Below, piece after piece: positions 34,971 to 42,774 of a DNA stretch of 64,000 bases. How positions within the stretch are numbered: the stretch's first letter is position 1; every line of letters starts with the position of its first letter. Both the position numbers and the translations under genes were made by a program. The stretch covers positions 1 to 64,000 of the forward strand of contig JBJDYU010000008.1 of the NCBI GenBank assembly GCA_051867615.1, in the 5' to 3' direction. The stretch is from RGIG5472 sp051867615 (GTDB lineage: Bacteria > Bacillota > Clostridia > Oscillospirales > Oscillospiraceae). A model generated the notes under the pieces. That model was not told the origin of the DNA. It ran no database searches and saw nothing but the letters and a program-made list of their open reading frames with translations.

Positions 34971-35000
34971 CGGGACGCTCCGGAAGGGGCGTCCCGTTTT
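34971..35000 (+). terminator. terminator after ispF
   Basis: CGGGACGC pairs perfectly with GCGTCCCG around TCCGGAAGGG, followed by TTTT. The T-run is short, so termination may be partial. Confidence 0.75.
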
Positions 35001-35055
35001 CGTGCCGCGCCGCCTTTGCGCCTCATATAATGAAGCGGAAAGGAGGCTTTGATTT

Positions 35056-35307
35056 GTGGACTATTATCTGTTGCTGGCCCGCAGCGTGACCCGCGCCCAG
35101 CGGATGGATGCGGAGCTGCGCAAGCGGGGCGTGACGGCGGAGCTGATCCGGGCGCCCGCGGGGCTGACGGAGAAGGGCTGCGCCTACGCGCTGAAGCTGC
35201 CGCCCCGGCGCTTTGCCCCGGCGATGCGCATTTTGCAGGAAACAGGGCAGACGCCCTTTGAGATATTTTACGTCAGCGGCGAGGAAGTGAGAGAGGTGCC
35301 GGTATGA
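35056..35307 (+). CDS. DUF3343 protein (putative Se/S carrier-like)
   Basis: 83 residues. YYLLLARSVTRAQRMDAELRKRGVTAELIRAPAGL is the family start, followed by a possible active cysteine in EKGCAYALKLP. DUF3343 members often sit beside SufS/CsdA-like enzymes and selenium genes and are proposed sulfur or selenium carriers; that function is not proven. It begins at GTG 35056 with AAAGGAGG upstream and overlaps the next gene by 4 bases (ATGA). Confidence 0.85.
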   Translation: MDYYLLLARSVTRAQRMDAELRKRGVTAELIRAPAGLTEKGCAYALKLPPRRFAPAMRILQETGQTPFEIFYVSGEEVREVPV

Positions 35308-36431
35308 TCTATTTCGACAGCGCGGCCACCACCTTCCAGAAGCCGCCCCAGGTCCGCTGGACTGTCCTGCGGGCCATGGAGGAGATGAGCTCCCCGGGCC
35401 GCGGCGGCTACCGGCAGGCCGCTGCCGCGGCGGAGACGGTGTACGCCTGCCGGGAGGAACTGGCGGAGCTGTTCCATGTGGCGGACCCGGAGCGGGTGGT
35501 GTTCACCATGAACGCCACGCACGCGCTGAATATCGCCATCCACAGCCTGCTCTCGGAGGGCGGACACGCGGTGATCTCCGGCTATGAGCATAACGCCGTG
35601 ACCCGGCCCCTCGGGAGCATCCCCGGGGTGCAGGTCACCGTGGCGGAGGCGCCCCTGTTTTCCCCGGAGCAGACATTGGAAGCGTTTTCCTCCGCCATGC
35701 GGAAGGATACCAAAGCGGTGCTCTGCACCCATGTCTCCAACGTTTTCGGCGGCGTGCTGCCGGTGGAGGAGCTTGCGGCGCTCTGCCGGGAACGGGGCGT
35801 GCCGCTCATCATCGACGCGTCCCAGTCGGCAGGCTCGCTGCCGCTGGATTTCGACGGTCTGGGCGCGGCCTTCGCGGCCATGCCCGGGCATAAGGGCCTG
35901 TACGGCCCCCAGGGCACCGGCGTGCTGCTGTGCCGGAGCGCCGAGATCGCAAAGCCGCTGCTCCACGGCGGCACCGGGAGCTTTTCCCGGGAGCCGGCCA
36001 TGCCGGAGGAGCTGCCCGAGCGGCTGGAGGCCGGCACCCACAACGTCCCCGGCATCGCGGGCCTGCGCGAGGGCGTCCGCTTCGTGCGGAAGATGGGTCC
36101 GGCCCGCATCCACGCCCATGAGCGGACGCTGCTGCGCAGCACGGCGGAGGGCCTGCAGAGGATGAAAGGCGTGCGGGTCTTCGCCGCGGAGGAGGAGAGG
36201 CTGCAATACTCCGTCCTGTCCTTCACGGTGGAGGGCCTTCCCAGCGAGGAGGTGGCGCAGCGCCTTGCAAAGCGCGGCGTCTGCGTCCGGGCGGGGCTGC
36301 ACTGCGCACCCCTGGCCCACCGCAGCGCCGGCACGCTGGAGGACGGAACGGTGCGCCTGAGCTTCTCCGCCTTCAGCACACAGGCGGAAGTTATGAACTT
36401 TCTGAAAATATTGAGAGAAATTTCGGCCTGA
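35304..36431 (+). CDS. class V aminotransferase, cysteine-desulfurase-like
   Basis: 375 residues. A PLP enzyme: IYFDSAATTFQKPPQV (SufS/Csd start), PLP lysine in AMPGHKGLYGPQGTGVLL and a C-terminal cysteine in VRAGLHCAPLAHRSAGT that could carry persulfide. The family releases sulfur (or selenium) from cysteine or selenocysteine. Pairing with DUF3343 suggests sulfur/selenium handling. No iscU, sufU, selD or nifS partner is near. Confidence 0.88.
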   Translation: MIYFDSAATTFQKPPQVRWTVLRAMEEMSSPGRGGYRQAAAAAETVYACREELAELFHVADPERVVFTMNATHALNIAIHSLLSEGGHAVISGYEHNAVTRPLGSIPGVQVTVAEAPLFSPEQTLEAFSSAMRKDTKAVLCTHVSNVFGGVLPVEELAALCRERGVPLIIDASQSAGSLPLDFDGLGAAFAAMPGHKGLYGPQGTGVLLCRSAEIAKPLLHGGTGSFSREPAMPEELPERLEAGTHNVPGIAGLREGVRFVRKMGPARIHAHERTLLRSTAEGLQRMKGVRVFAAEEERLQYSVLSFTVEGLPSEEVAQRLAKRGVCVRAGLHCAPLAHRSAGTLEDGTVRLSFSAFSTQAEVMNFLKILREISA

Positions 36432-36456
36432 AACCCTTTTGCGACAAGGGTTTATC

Positions 36457-36485
36457 TTGCATTTTTCACCAAAATCATTTAAGAT
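36457..36485 (+). promoter_or_regulatory. candidate promoter of cdaA
   Basis: TTGCAT (36457-36462), a 17-base spacer and TAAGAT (36480-36485) within an AT-rich 60-base patch just upstream of cdaA. Confidence 0.55.
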
Positions 36486-36517
36486 AATTATAACTATTGC
36501 CATAAGGGGTGATATGC

Positions 36518-37381
36518 ATGGAAGTGCTGGGCAACATGATCCGGTATCTGACGATAGGAGACGTTCTGGATATAGCTATTATGGCCTTTCTGGTGTATAA
36601 GCTGTTGGGCCTTGTCCACCGGACTCCGTCGTCCAATCTGATCAAGGGAGTGGTGCTGCTGCTCCTGGCGCTGTGGCTTTCCTCCCTGCTGGAGCTCCAT
36701 GGCATCAGTTATATTCTCAAGCACGTGATGGAGTGGGGCGTTCTGGCCCTCATCATCCTTTTCCAGCCGGAGATAAGGAAGATACTGGAACGGGTGGGCA
36801 GCCAGCAGATCCGCTGGCTCTCCTTCCTGGAAAAGAGCCATCCCGTGAGCACGGTGGAGAGCGCCATCGCCCAGACCGTCATGGCCTGCGAGGATATGTC
36901 CAAGAGCCGCACGGGCGCGCTGATCGTTTTCGAGCGGGACATGAACCTCGATGAGATGGCCCGCAGCGGGACCGAGCTGGACGCGCAGGTATCGGGAGAG
37001 CTTTTGAAGAACATCTTCTTCGTCAAGGCCCCCATGCACGACGGCGCGGTCATCGTCCGCAACGGGCGGGTGCTGGCGGCGGGCTGTATGCTGCCGCTGT
37101 CCACCAATGTGAATCTCAGCCGGGATCTGGGTATGAGGCACCGCGCCGGCATCGGCATGAGTGAAAACGCGGACTCGGTGGTGGTCATCGTCTCGGAGGA
37201 GACGGGCGGCATCTCCGTCGCCATCGGCGGGATGCTGAAGCGCCACCTGAAGCCCGAGACGCTGGAAAATATCCTGCGCAACGAACTGTTGCCGCAGGAT
37301 GCGCAGGAAAAGGACATGCCGGAGTGGAAGAAGCTGTGGCTCCAGTTGTGGAAGAAGGAGGACGGCAATGAACAAGTTTGA
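36518..37381 (+). CDS. cdaA: diadenylate cyclase CdaA
   Basis: 287 residues. CdaA makes cyclic di-AMP. Three N-terminal membrane segments (for example VLDIAIMAFLVYKLLGLV; GVVLLLLALWLSSLLEL) are followed by the DAC domain with the DGA motif (PMHDGAVIV, about 175-177) and RHR motif (GMRHRAGIGMSE, about 207-209). ATG 36518 follows AAGGGGT; the GTG at 36509 overlaps that RBS. It overlaps cdaR by 14 bases. Confidence 0.97.
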   Translation: MEVLGNMIRYLTIGDVLDIAIMAFLVYKLLGLVHRTPSSNLIKGVVLLLLALWLSSLLELHGISYILKHVMEWGVLALIILFQPEIRKILERVGSQQIRWLSFLEKSHPVSTVESAIAQTVMACEDMSKSRTGALIVFERDMNLDEMARSGTELDAQVSGELLKNIFFVKAPMHDGAVIVRNGRVLAAGCMLPLSTNVNLSRDLGMRHRAGIGMSENADSVVVIVSEETGGISVAIGGMLKRHLKPETLENILRNELLPQDAQEKDMPEWKKLWLQLWKKEDGNEQV

Positions 37382-38621
37382 CGGCAAAAAAACGGTGAAG
37401 GTCGCCCTGTCCATTCTGGTGGCCGTCAGCATCTGGCTCTATGTGGGCAGCGTGGACTCCACCGAGATCACCGCCAGGGCGAAGGACGTCCCTGTGGTCT
37501 TCGTGGGAGAGGACAACACTTTGGCCAACCGCGGCCTCATGTTGGTGGAAAGCTCCGCCCAGACGGTGGATCTGAAGCTGCGCGGACGGCGCAGCGCGCT
37601 GTATGACCTGGACACCCGGGATCTGCGGGTGCTGGTGGATCTGCGGGATATCACCGACACGGGCAACTACACCCTGGGCTATACGGTGGACTATCCCAAC
37701 AACGTGCAGAAAAGCCAGATCACCATTGAATCCGCGTCGCTGTACGCCATCAACGTGACCATCGGCGAGCTGTACAAGAAGACGGTGGACCTGAAGTATG
37801 ACATCACCGGCTCGGTGCCGGAGGGCTATCTCATGCAGGAACCGGTGATTTCGGTGCAGTCGCTGGATATCCACGGCCAGCAGGAGGACGTTATCCGCGT
37901 GAGCTACGCGAAAGTGAGCTATGACGTCAGCGGCAGGACCGCCTCGGTCAGCGAGATGGCGGAGTTCCAGTTCTATGACAGCGCCAACCAGCCTCTGGAG
38001 GACGTGACCATTTACGCCAATCAGGAGAAGGTCCCGCTGAACATCCCGATCTACAAGGAAAAGGAGATCGCGCTGAAGGCGACGCTGAAGGAGGTGGCGG
38101 GCCTTCGCTCCGGTGATGTGGTGGCCACGGTGCTGCCCCAGCGGCTGCTGGTGGCGGGCGAGAGTTATATCGTGGACGATCTTCAGGAGCTGCTGGTGGC
38201 GGAGATCGACCTGGGCGAGATCAGCGGCAGCGTGAACAAGACCTTCCCGCTGCAGCTGCCTGACGGCGTCATCAGCGTGGACGGCGTCACGGAGGTGACG
38301 GTGAGCATCACGCTGAAAAGCAGCATCACCACCCGGGAATTCACCACCTCCAACTTCAGTACGGAGAACGTGCCGGAGGGGATGACGGCCACGGTGCTGG
38401 ATGAGAGCGTGGCCGTGACGCTCCGGGGCAAGGCTGCCGCGTTGGATCTGGCCGCGACGGAGAGGATCCTGGTCATCGCGGACTTTTCCGGCATCTCCGC
38501 TCCCGGCCGTTACTCGGTGACGGCGGTGGTCCGCTACGAGGGGGAGGAGGACCTGGGCGTCATTGGCACCTATCAGGTGAACGTGGAGCTGCAGGCGCTG
38601 GAGGAGACTCCCCAGACTTAA
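37368..38621 (+). CDS. cdaR: YbbR-domain protein CdaR, regulator of CdaA
   Basis: 417 residues. One N-terminal membrane anchor (VALSILVAVSIWLYVGSVD) is followed by about four extracellular YbbR repeats. CdaR modulates CdaA activity. ATG 37368 follows AAGGAGG inside cdaA. In Bacillus and many Firmicutes glmM follows cdaR; here it does not. Confidence 0.93.
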   Translation: MNKFDGKKTVKVALSILVAVSIWLYVGSVDSTEITARAKDVPVVFVGEDNTLANRGLMLVESSAQTVDLKLRGRRSALYDLDTRDLRVLVDLRDITDTGNYTLGYTVDYPNNVQKSQITIESASLYAINVTIGELYKKTVDLKYDITGSVPEGYLMQEPVISVQSLDIHGQQEDVIRVSYAKVSYDVSGRTASVSEMAEFQFYDSANQPLEDVTIYANQEKVPLNIPIYKEKEIALKATLKEVAGLRSGDVVATVLPQRLLVAGESYIVDDLQELLVAEIDLGEISGSVNKTFPLQLPDGVISVDGVTEVTVSITLKSSITTREFTTSNFSTENVPEGMTATVLDESVAVTLRGKAAALDLAATERILVIADFSGISAPGRYSVTAVVRYEGEEDLGVIGTYQVNVELQALEETPQT

Positions 38622-38638
38622 GAAAGGCAAATCAGGCT

Positions 38639-39052
38639 ATGATACAAACGGCGACCGTGCAGAGGATACTGGAAAACGGCATGGCGGAGGTAGCGGTGCC
38701 ACGCAAGTCCGCCTGCGGACACGACTGTGAGGAGTGCGCCGGCTGCGGCGTCAGCGGCTCCGCCGTGACGGCGCAGGCCCGCAACCCCATCGGCGCGAAG
38801 GCGGGCGAGAAGGTAGTGGTGGAGAGCAGCACCCGGCAGCTGCTGGGCGTCGTCGCAGTGGTGTACTGCGTGCCGGTGGCGCTGTTCCTGCTGGGCTACT
38901 TTTTGAGCGCCGGCCTCGTCTCAAGCGAGGGAGCGCGGTACGCCGTGGCCATCGCGGGCTTTCTGCTGGGGCTGCTGGGCGCGGTGCTGTATGACCGCCG
39001 GGCGAAGAAAAAAGGCTCGCTCTGCTACACCATCGTGCGGACGCTGAGCTGA
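38639..39052 (+). CDS. RseC/MucC family (SoxR-reducing) protein with Cys4 motif
   Basis: 137 residues. The N-terminal C-x3-C-x2-C-x2-C (Cys26, 30, 33, 36 in SACGHDCEECAGC) could bind a 4Fe-4S or zinc. Two membrane segments follow (VVAVVYCVPVALFLLGYFLSAGL and YAVAIAGFLLGLLGAVLY). Members pair with RNF/SoxR-reducing systems elsewhere, but no rnf genes are in the window. Its stop overlaps the next start (TGATG). Confidence 0.87.
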   Translation: MIQTATVQRILENGMAEVAVPRKSACGHDCEECAGCGVSGSAVTAQARNPIGAKAGEKVVVESSTRQLLGVVAVVYCVPVALFLLGYFLSAGLVSSEGARYAVAIAGFLLGLLGAVLYDRRAKKKGSLCYTIVRTLS

Positions 39053-39951
39053 TGTTCGGCTATGTGCTTCCCTCCCGCGAAAGGCTCTCCGGGGAGGAGC
39101 AGGCGGCGTTTCAGGCCATGTACTGCGGCCTGTGCCACGCCTTGCGGGAGGAATACGGCTTCGCCGCTTCCCTGATTCTGAACTATGACCTGACCTTCCT
39201 CGCGGTGCTGCTCTCGCCCGGCGAGACGCCCGCGGTCCGCTGCCGCCGCTGCGCGGCGCATCCCTGCAAGGGACGCTGCGCGGCGGAAAAGACGGCGGCG
39301 CTGCGAAAGGCTGCGGCCTGCAGCGTCATCCTCGCCTACTGGCAGCTGCGGGACGGCGCGGCGGACAGCCGGGGGCTGAAGGGGCTGAAATACCGTCTCG
39401 CGGCGCGCTTTCTCCGCCGGGCGTACCGTAAAGCCGCGGCGGACTGTCCCGCCTTTGACGAAGCCACCCGGCGGCAGCTGGCCGTGCTGGGGGAGCTGGA
39501 GCGCTCGCGCTGCGAAACGCTGGACGAGCCGGCGGACGCCTTCGCGCTGCTGCTGGCGGGCGTGGCGGAGGAGCTGGAGGATGAGCGCCAGCGCCGGGTG
39601 TACCGGCAGCTTTTGTACCACATGGGCCGCTGGATCTACCTCGTGGACGCGGCGGACGATCTGAAAAAGGACTGCGAAAGCGGCAACTATAACCCATTGC
39701 TTTTGCGCTACGGTCTTACGGAGGGGGAACTGACGGAGGAGGCGAAGGCGGCCTTTGCCGGAACGCTTGACCAGTCCGTGCGGCAGATGGCGGCGGCCTT
39801 TGAGCTTTGGGACTTCGGGTGCTGGACGGCGCTGCTGCGCAGCACCTTTTACGAGGGACTGTACCGGGTGGGTAACGCCGTGCTGGCGGGGACGTTTCAT
39901 AAACGCACCCGGGGCAGCGATCAGAGTAAAGACACAGAGGACAGAGTATGA
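39052..39951 (+). CDS. DUF5685-like protein with Cys cluster and Asp-rich motif
   Basis: 299 residues, cytoplasmic, with no signal peptide. Two cysteines in MYCGLCHAL (25, 28) and four in RCRRCAAHPCKGRC (64, 67, 72, 76) could bind a metal. Near residue 199 the helix LVDAADDLKKDCESGNYNPLL has an Asp-rich DAADDxxxD reminiscent of isoprenoid-synthase-fold helices, followed by a conserved-looking GNYNPLLLRY. I recognise it as the DUF5685-type family seen next to J-domain genes in Clostridia; function is unknown. It is translationally coupled on both sides. Confidence 0.75.
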   Translation: MFGYVLPSRERLSGEEQAAFQAMYCGLCHALREEYGFAASLILNYDLTFLAVLLSPGETPAVRCRRCAAHPCKGRCAAEKTAALRKAAACSVILAYWQLRDGAADSRGLKGLKYRLAARFLRRAYRKAAADCPAFDEATRRQLAVLGELERSRCETLDEPADAFALLLAGVAEELEDERQRRVYRQLLYHMGRWIYLVDAADDLKKDCESGNYNPLLLRYGLTEGELTEEAKAAFAGTLDQSVRQMAAAFELWDFGCWTALLRSTFYEGLYRVGNAVLAGTFHKRTRGSDQSKDTEDRV

Positions 39952-40613
39952 ACGACCCTTACAAAGTTTTGAACGTATCCCCCAGCGCGTCGGATGAGGA
40001 AGTGAAAAAGGCCTACCGCGACCTTGCCCGCAAGTACCATCCGGACAACTACCATGATAATCCTCTGGCGGACCTGGCGCAGGAGAAGATGAAGGAGATC
40101 AACGCCGCCTATGAGGAGATCCAGCGCCAGCGCAATGGCCGGGGGCCCGCCGCTTCCTCCGCCGGAGGCTACGGCGGCAGCCAGAGCGGCTACGGCGGGA
40201 GCTATGGCGGCGGCTATGGCAGCTATGGGGGCTACAGCGGCGCCTCGGTGTTCCAGCAGGTGCGCATTGCCATTTCCCAGGGGGATCTGGCCCGGGCGGA
40301 GGGACTGCTGAACGCCATAAGCGACCACGGCGCCGAGTGGAATTACCTCAAGGGCACCGTCTGCTACCGCCGGGGCTGGATGGATCAGGCCAGGCGCTAC
40401 TTCGAGACCGCCTGTCAGCTGGAGCCGGGCAACGCCGAGTATGCCCGGGCGCTGGCCATGATGGATGACAGCGGCTATCAGCCGGAGGGCTACGGCGGCG
40501 TTTCCACCGCGGACTGCGGCGGCGCCACCTGCGGGCGGCTCTGCGCGGCGGCCCTCTGCTGCAACGCCCTTGGGATGGGCGGCGGGGTCTACTGTCTGCC
40601 CTGCCTCTGCTGA
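39948..40613 (+). CDS. J-domain protein with glycine/tyrosine linker and Cys-rich tail
   Basis: 221 residues. The J domain (1-65) has the HPD motif (YHPDNYH, 31-33). A Gly/Tyr/Ser-rich linker (about 72-98) resembles a DnaJ G/F region. Residues 100-168 look like a TPR-type helical pair (GDLARAEGLLNAI; MDQARRYFETACQLEPGNAEYA). The tail has eight cysteines (190-221; CGGATCGRLCAAALCC...CLPCLC). It is a DnaK co-chaperone, perhaps for a metal- or Cys-rich client. It starts on the DUF5685 stop (ATGA). Confidence 0.87.
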   Translation: MNDPYKVLNVSPSASDEEVKKAYRDLARKYHPDNYHDNPLADLAQEKMKEINAAYEEIQRQRNGRGPAASSAGGYGGSQSGYGGSYGGGYGSYGGYSGASVFQQVRIAISQGDLARAEGLLNAISDHGAEWNYLKGTVCYRRGWMDQARRYFETACQLEPGNAEYARALAMMDDSGYQPEGYGGVSTADCGGATCGRLCAAALCCNALGMGGGVYCLPCLC

Positions 40614-40671
40614 GAAAAGCCAATGACCGGGACGGCTCCGCTGTCCCGTGGGGAGAGGAAGGAAACTGAGC

Positions 40672-41556
40672 ATGATCAAGAGCATGACCGGCTACGGCCG
40701 GGGAAAGCAGCTGCTGCACGGCCGGGACATCACCGTGGAGGTGCGCAGCGTCAACAACCGCTATCTCGACTGCACCGTGAAAATGCCCCGCAGCTACACC
40801 TTCGCGGAGGAGACCATCAAGTCCTCCGTGCAGAAGGCGGTCTCCCGTGGAAAGGTGGACGTGTTCATCACCGTGGATTCCACCGGGGCGGAGGAGTCGG
40901 TGGTACAGGTGAACGAGCCGCTGGCGAGAAGCTATATCGACGCCCTGCGCCGGCTCTATGAGCTGGGCGACGGCATGGTGAAGGGCAACTACTATGTCAC
41001 CGACCTGGCCCGTCTGCCGGATGTTCTCACCGTCACCAAGGCGGAGGAGGATCTGGAGACCGTCTCCGCCGACCTCTGCGCCGTGCTGGAGGAGGCCCTT
41101 GCGGCCTACAATGCCATGCGCGCGCTGGAGGGGCAGAAGCTGGCGGAGGATATCGGCGGCCGCCTGGCGCATATCGAGGAGCTGACCGCCCAGGTGGAGG
41201 CCCGCTCTCCCGAGACCGTGCGGGAGTACCGGGAAAAGCTGGAGGGCCGCATGAAGGAGGTGCTGCAGAGCACCACCATCGACGAGAGCCGTATTTTGAC
41301 TGAGGCCGCCATTTTTGCGGACAAGGTGGCGGTGGACGAGGAGACGGTGCGGCTGCGCAGCCACGTTTCCCAGCTGCGGAGTATGCTGCAGGCGGAGGAG
41401 CCTGTGGGGCGGAAGCTGGACTTCCTCATTCAGGAGGTCAACCGCGAATCCAACACCATCGGCTCCAAGTGCAGCGACGTTTCCATCGCCCGCGTGGTGG
41501 TGGAGCTGAAGGCCGAGGTGGAGAAGATCCGCGAGCAGGTCCAGAACATCGAATAA
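40672..41556 (+). CDS. yicC: YicC family endoribonuclease
   Basis: 294 residues. IKSMTGYGRGK, VEVRSVNNRYLDCTVKMPR and the C-terminal KLDFLIQEVNRESNTIGSKCSD with ARVVVELKAEVEKIREQVQNIE are the family signatures. YicC-type proteins are RNases acting on single-stranded RNA. It heads the yicC-remA-gmk-rpoZ run; GAGGAAGGA precedes the ATG. Confidence 0.94.
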   Translation: MIKSMTGYGRGKQLLHGRDITVEVRSVNNRYLDCTVKMPRSYTFAEETIKSSVQKAVSRGKVDVFITVDSTGAEESVVQVNEPLARSYIDALRRLYELGDGMVKGNYYVTDLARLPDVLTVTKAEEDLETVSADLCAVLEEALAAYNAMRALEGQKLAEDIGGRLAHIEELTAQVEARSPETVREYREKLEGRMKEVLQSTTIDESRILTEAAIFADKVAVDEETVRLRSHVSQLRSMLQAEEPVGRKLDFLIQEVNRESNTIGSKCSDVSIARVVVELKAEVEKIREQVQNIE

Positions 41557-41567
41557 CGGAGGCGGAC

Positions 41568-41828
41568 ATGAAGCTCATTAGCATCGGCTTTGGCAGCATG
41601 ATCTCCGCGGAGCGCATGGTGGCCGTTATCACGCCGGACAGCGCGCCGGTGAAGCGGCTGATCCAGGAGTCCCGGGAGCGGGGGATGCTCATCGACGCTA
41701 CTTACGGCCGCAAGACCGCGTCGGTGTTTATCATGGACAGCGGCCATGTGGTGCTCTCGGCGCTGGCGGCGGAGAAGATCGCCGCCCGGGCGGGACTGGA
41801 CGTGCCGCAGGCAGAACCGTGTGAATGA
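41568..41828 (+). CDS. remA: RemA family regulator (DUF370)
   Basis: 86 residues. KLISIGFGSMISAERMVAVITPDSAPVKRLIQ and ERGMLIDATYGRKTASVFIMDSGHVVLSAL define RemA/YlzA, a DNA-binding regulator of biofilm matrix in Bacillus. ATG 41568 follows CGGAGGCGG. Location before gmk is conserved in Firmicutes. Confidence 0.95.
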   Translation: MKLISIGFGSMISAERMVAVITPDSAPVKRLIQESRERGMLIDATYGRKTASVFIMDSGHVVLSALAAEKIAARAGLDVPQAEPCE

Positions 41829-41875
41829 CCGCGAGGTCTGTTGCGCCGCGCATAGCGGCAAAGTGGGGGAATAAG

Positions 41876-42472
41876 ATGGGAAGAGGAAAGACTTTCATTG
41901 TTTCCGGCCCTTCCGGCGTCGGAAAGAGCACCATTCTGCATAAGCTGTTTGAGAAGCGGAGGAACCTGTATTTTTCCGTTTCCGCCACCACCCGCCAGCC
42001 CCGGGAGGGGGAACTGGACGGGACGGATTACCACTTCATCTCCGTGGAGCACTTCCGCAGCCTGATCGAGGAGGACGCGTTTCTCGAGTACGCCGAGTTT
42101 GTGGGGAACTTCTACGGCACGCCCAAGCGTTTCGTGGAGGAGGCCATGGACCGGGGGGAGGACGTGATTCTGGATATCGAGCTGCAGGGCGCGAACCAGG
42201 TACACCAGAAGATGCCGGAGGCCATCCGCGTCTTCATCCTGCCGCCCTCCCTGCAGGAGCTGGAGCGAAGGCTGATCAGCCGGGGGACGGAGACGGCGGA
42301 GAAGATTCATGGCCGGCTCATCCGGGCTCAGGTGGAATTCGACAGCGCCCATACCTATGACTACATCGTGATCAATGATGACGTGCAGCGCGCCGTGGAC
42401 GAGCTGGACGCCATTATGACGGCGGAGCACTGCCGGGCGGAGGAACGCGCGGCGGAGCTTCCGGTAAAGTGA
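41876..42472 (+). CDS. gmk: guanylate kinase
   Basis: 198 residues. It phosphorylates GMP. P-loop VSGPSGVGKSTI, SATTRQPREGELDGTDYHFIS and LDIELQGANQV are clear. ATG 41876 is chosen with GTGGGGGA upstream; the ATG at 41825 overlaps the remA stop and would add 17 atypical residues. Confidence 0.95.
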   Translation: MGRGKTFIVSGPSGVGKSTILHKLFEKRRNLYFSVSATTRQPREGELDGTDYHFISVEHFRSLIEEDAFLEYAEFVGNFYGTPKRFVEEAMDRGEDVILDIELQGANQVHQKMPEAIRVFILPPSLQELERRLISRGTETAEKIHGRLIRAQVEFDSAHTYDYIVINDDVQRAVDELDAIMTAEHCRAEERAAELPVK

Positions 42473-42537
42473 GAGAATTTTGTGTTTGTGAGCGGACCGG
42501 CGGGATGCCGGACAAAAAGAAAGGAAGAGAACCCGTT

Positions 42538-42741
42538 ATGATGCTTTATCCCTCTATCTCCAGCCTGACCAAGCACGTGCCTGACCGCTATTTCCTCGTG
42601 AATGTGGTGGCGCGCCGCGCCCGCCAGATCTCCGAGGACGCGGAGCAGGAGGGCGTGCAGCTGAAGGAAAAGGCGGTGACCCTGGCCATCAACGAGATCG
42701 CCGCGGGCCAGATCGACGCCGGAGAGCTGCAGTTCAAATAA
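42538..42741 (+). CDS. rpoZ: RNA polymerase subunit omega
   Basis: 67 residues starting MMLYPSISSLTKHVPDRYFLVNVVARRARQI, the omega signature, ending EIAAGQIDAGELQF. ATG 42538 follows AAGGAAG by 10 bases; ATG 42541 is an alternative. It aids RNA polymerase assembly. Order gmk-rpoZ-priA is typical. Confidence 0.94.
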   Translation: MMLYPSISSLTKHVPDRYFLVNVVARRARQISEDAEQEGVQLKEKAVTLAINEIAAGQIDAGELQFK

Positions 42742-42774
42742 GCCGCAAAGAGCGGCGAAGGGAGGGGTACGGAC

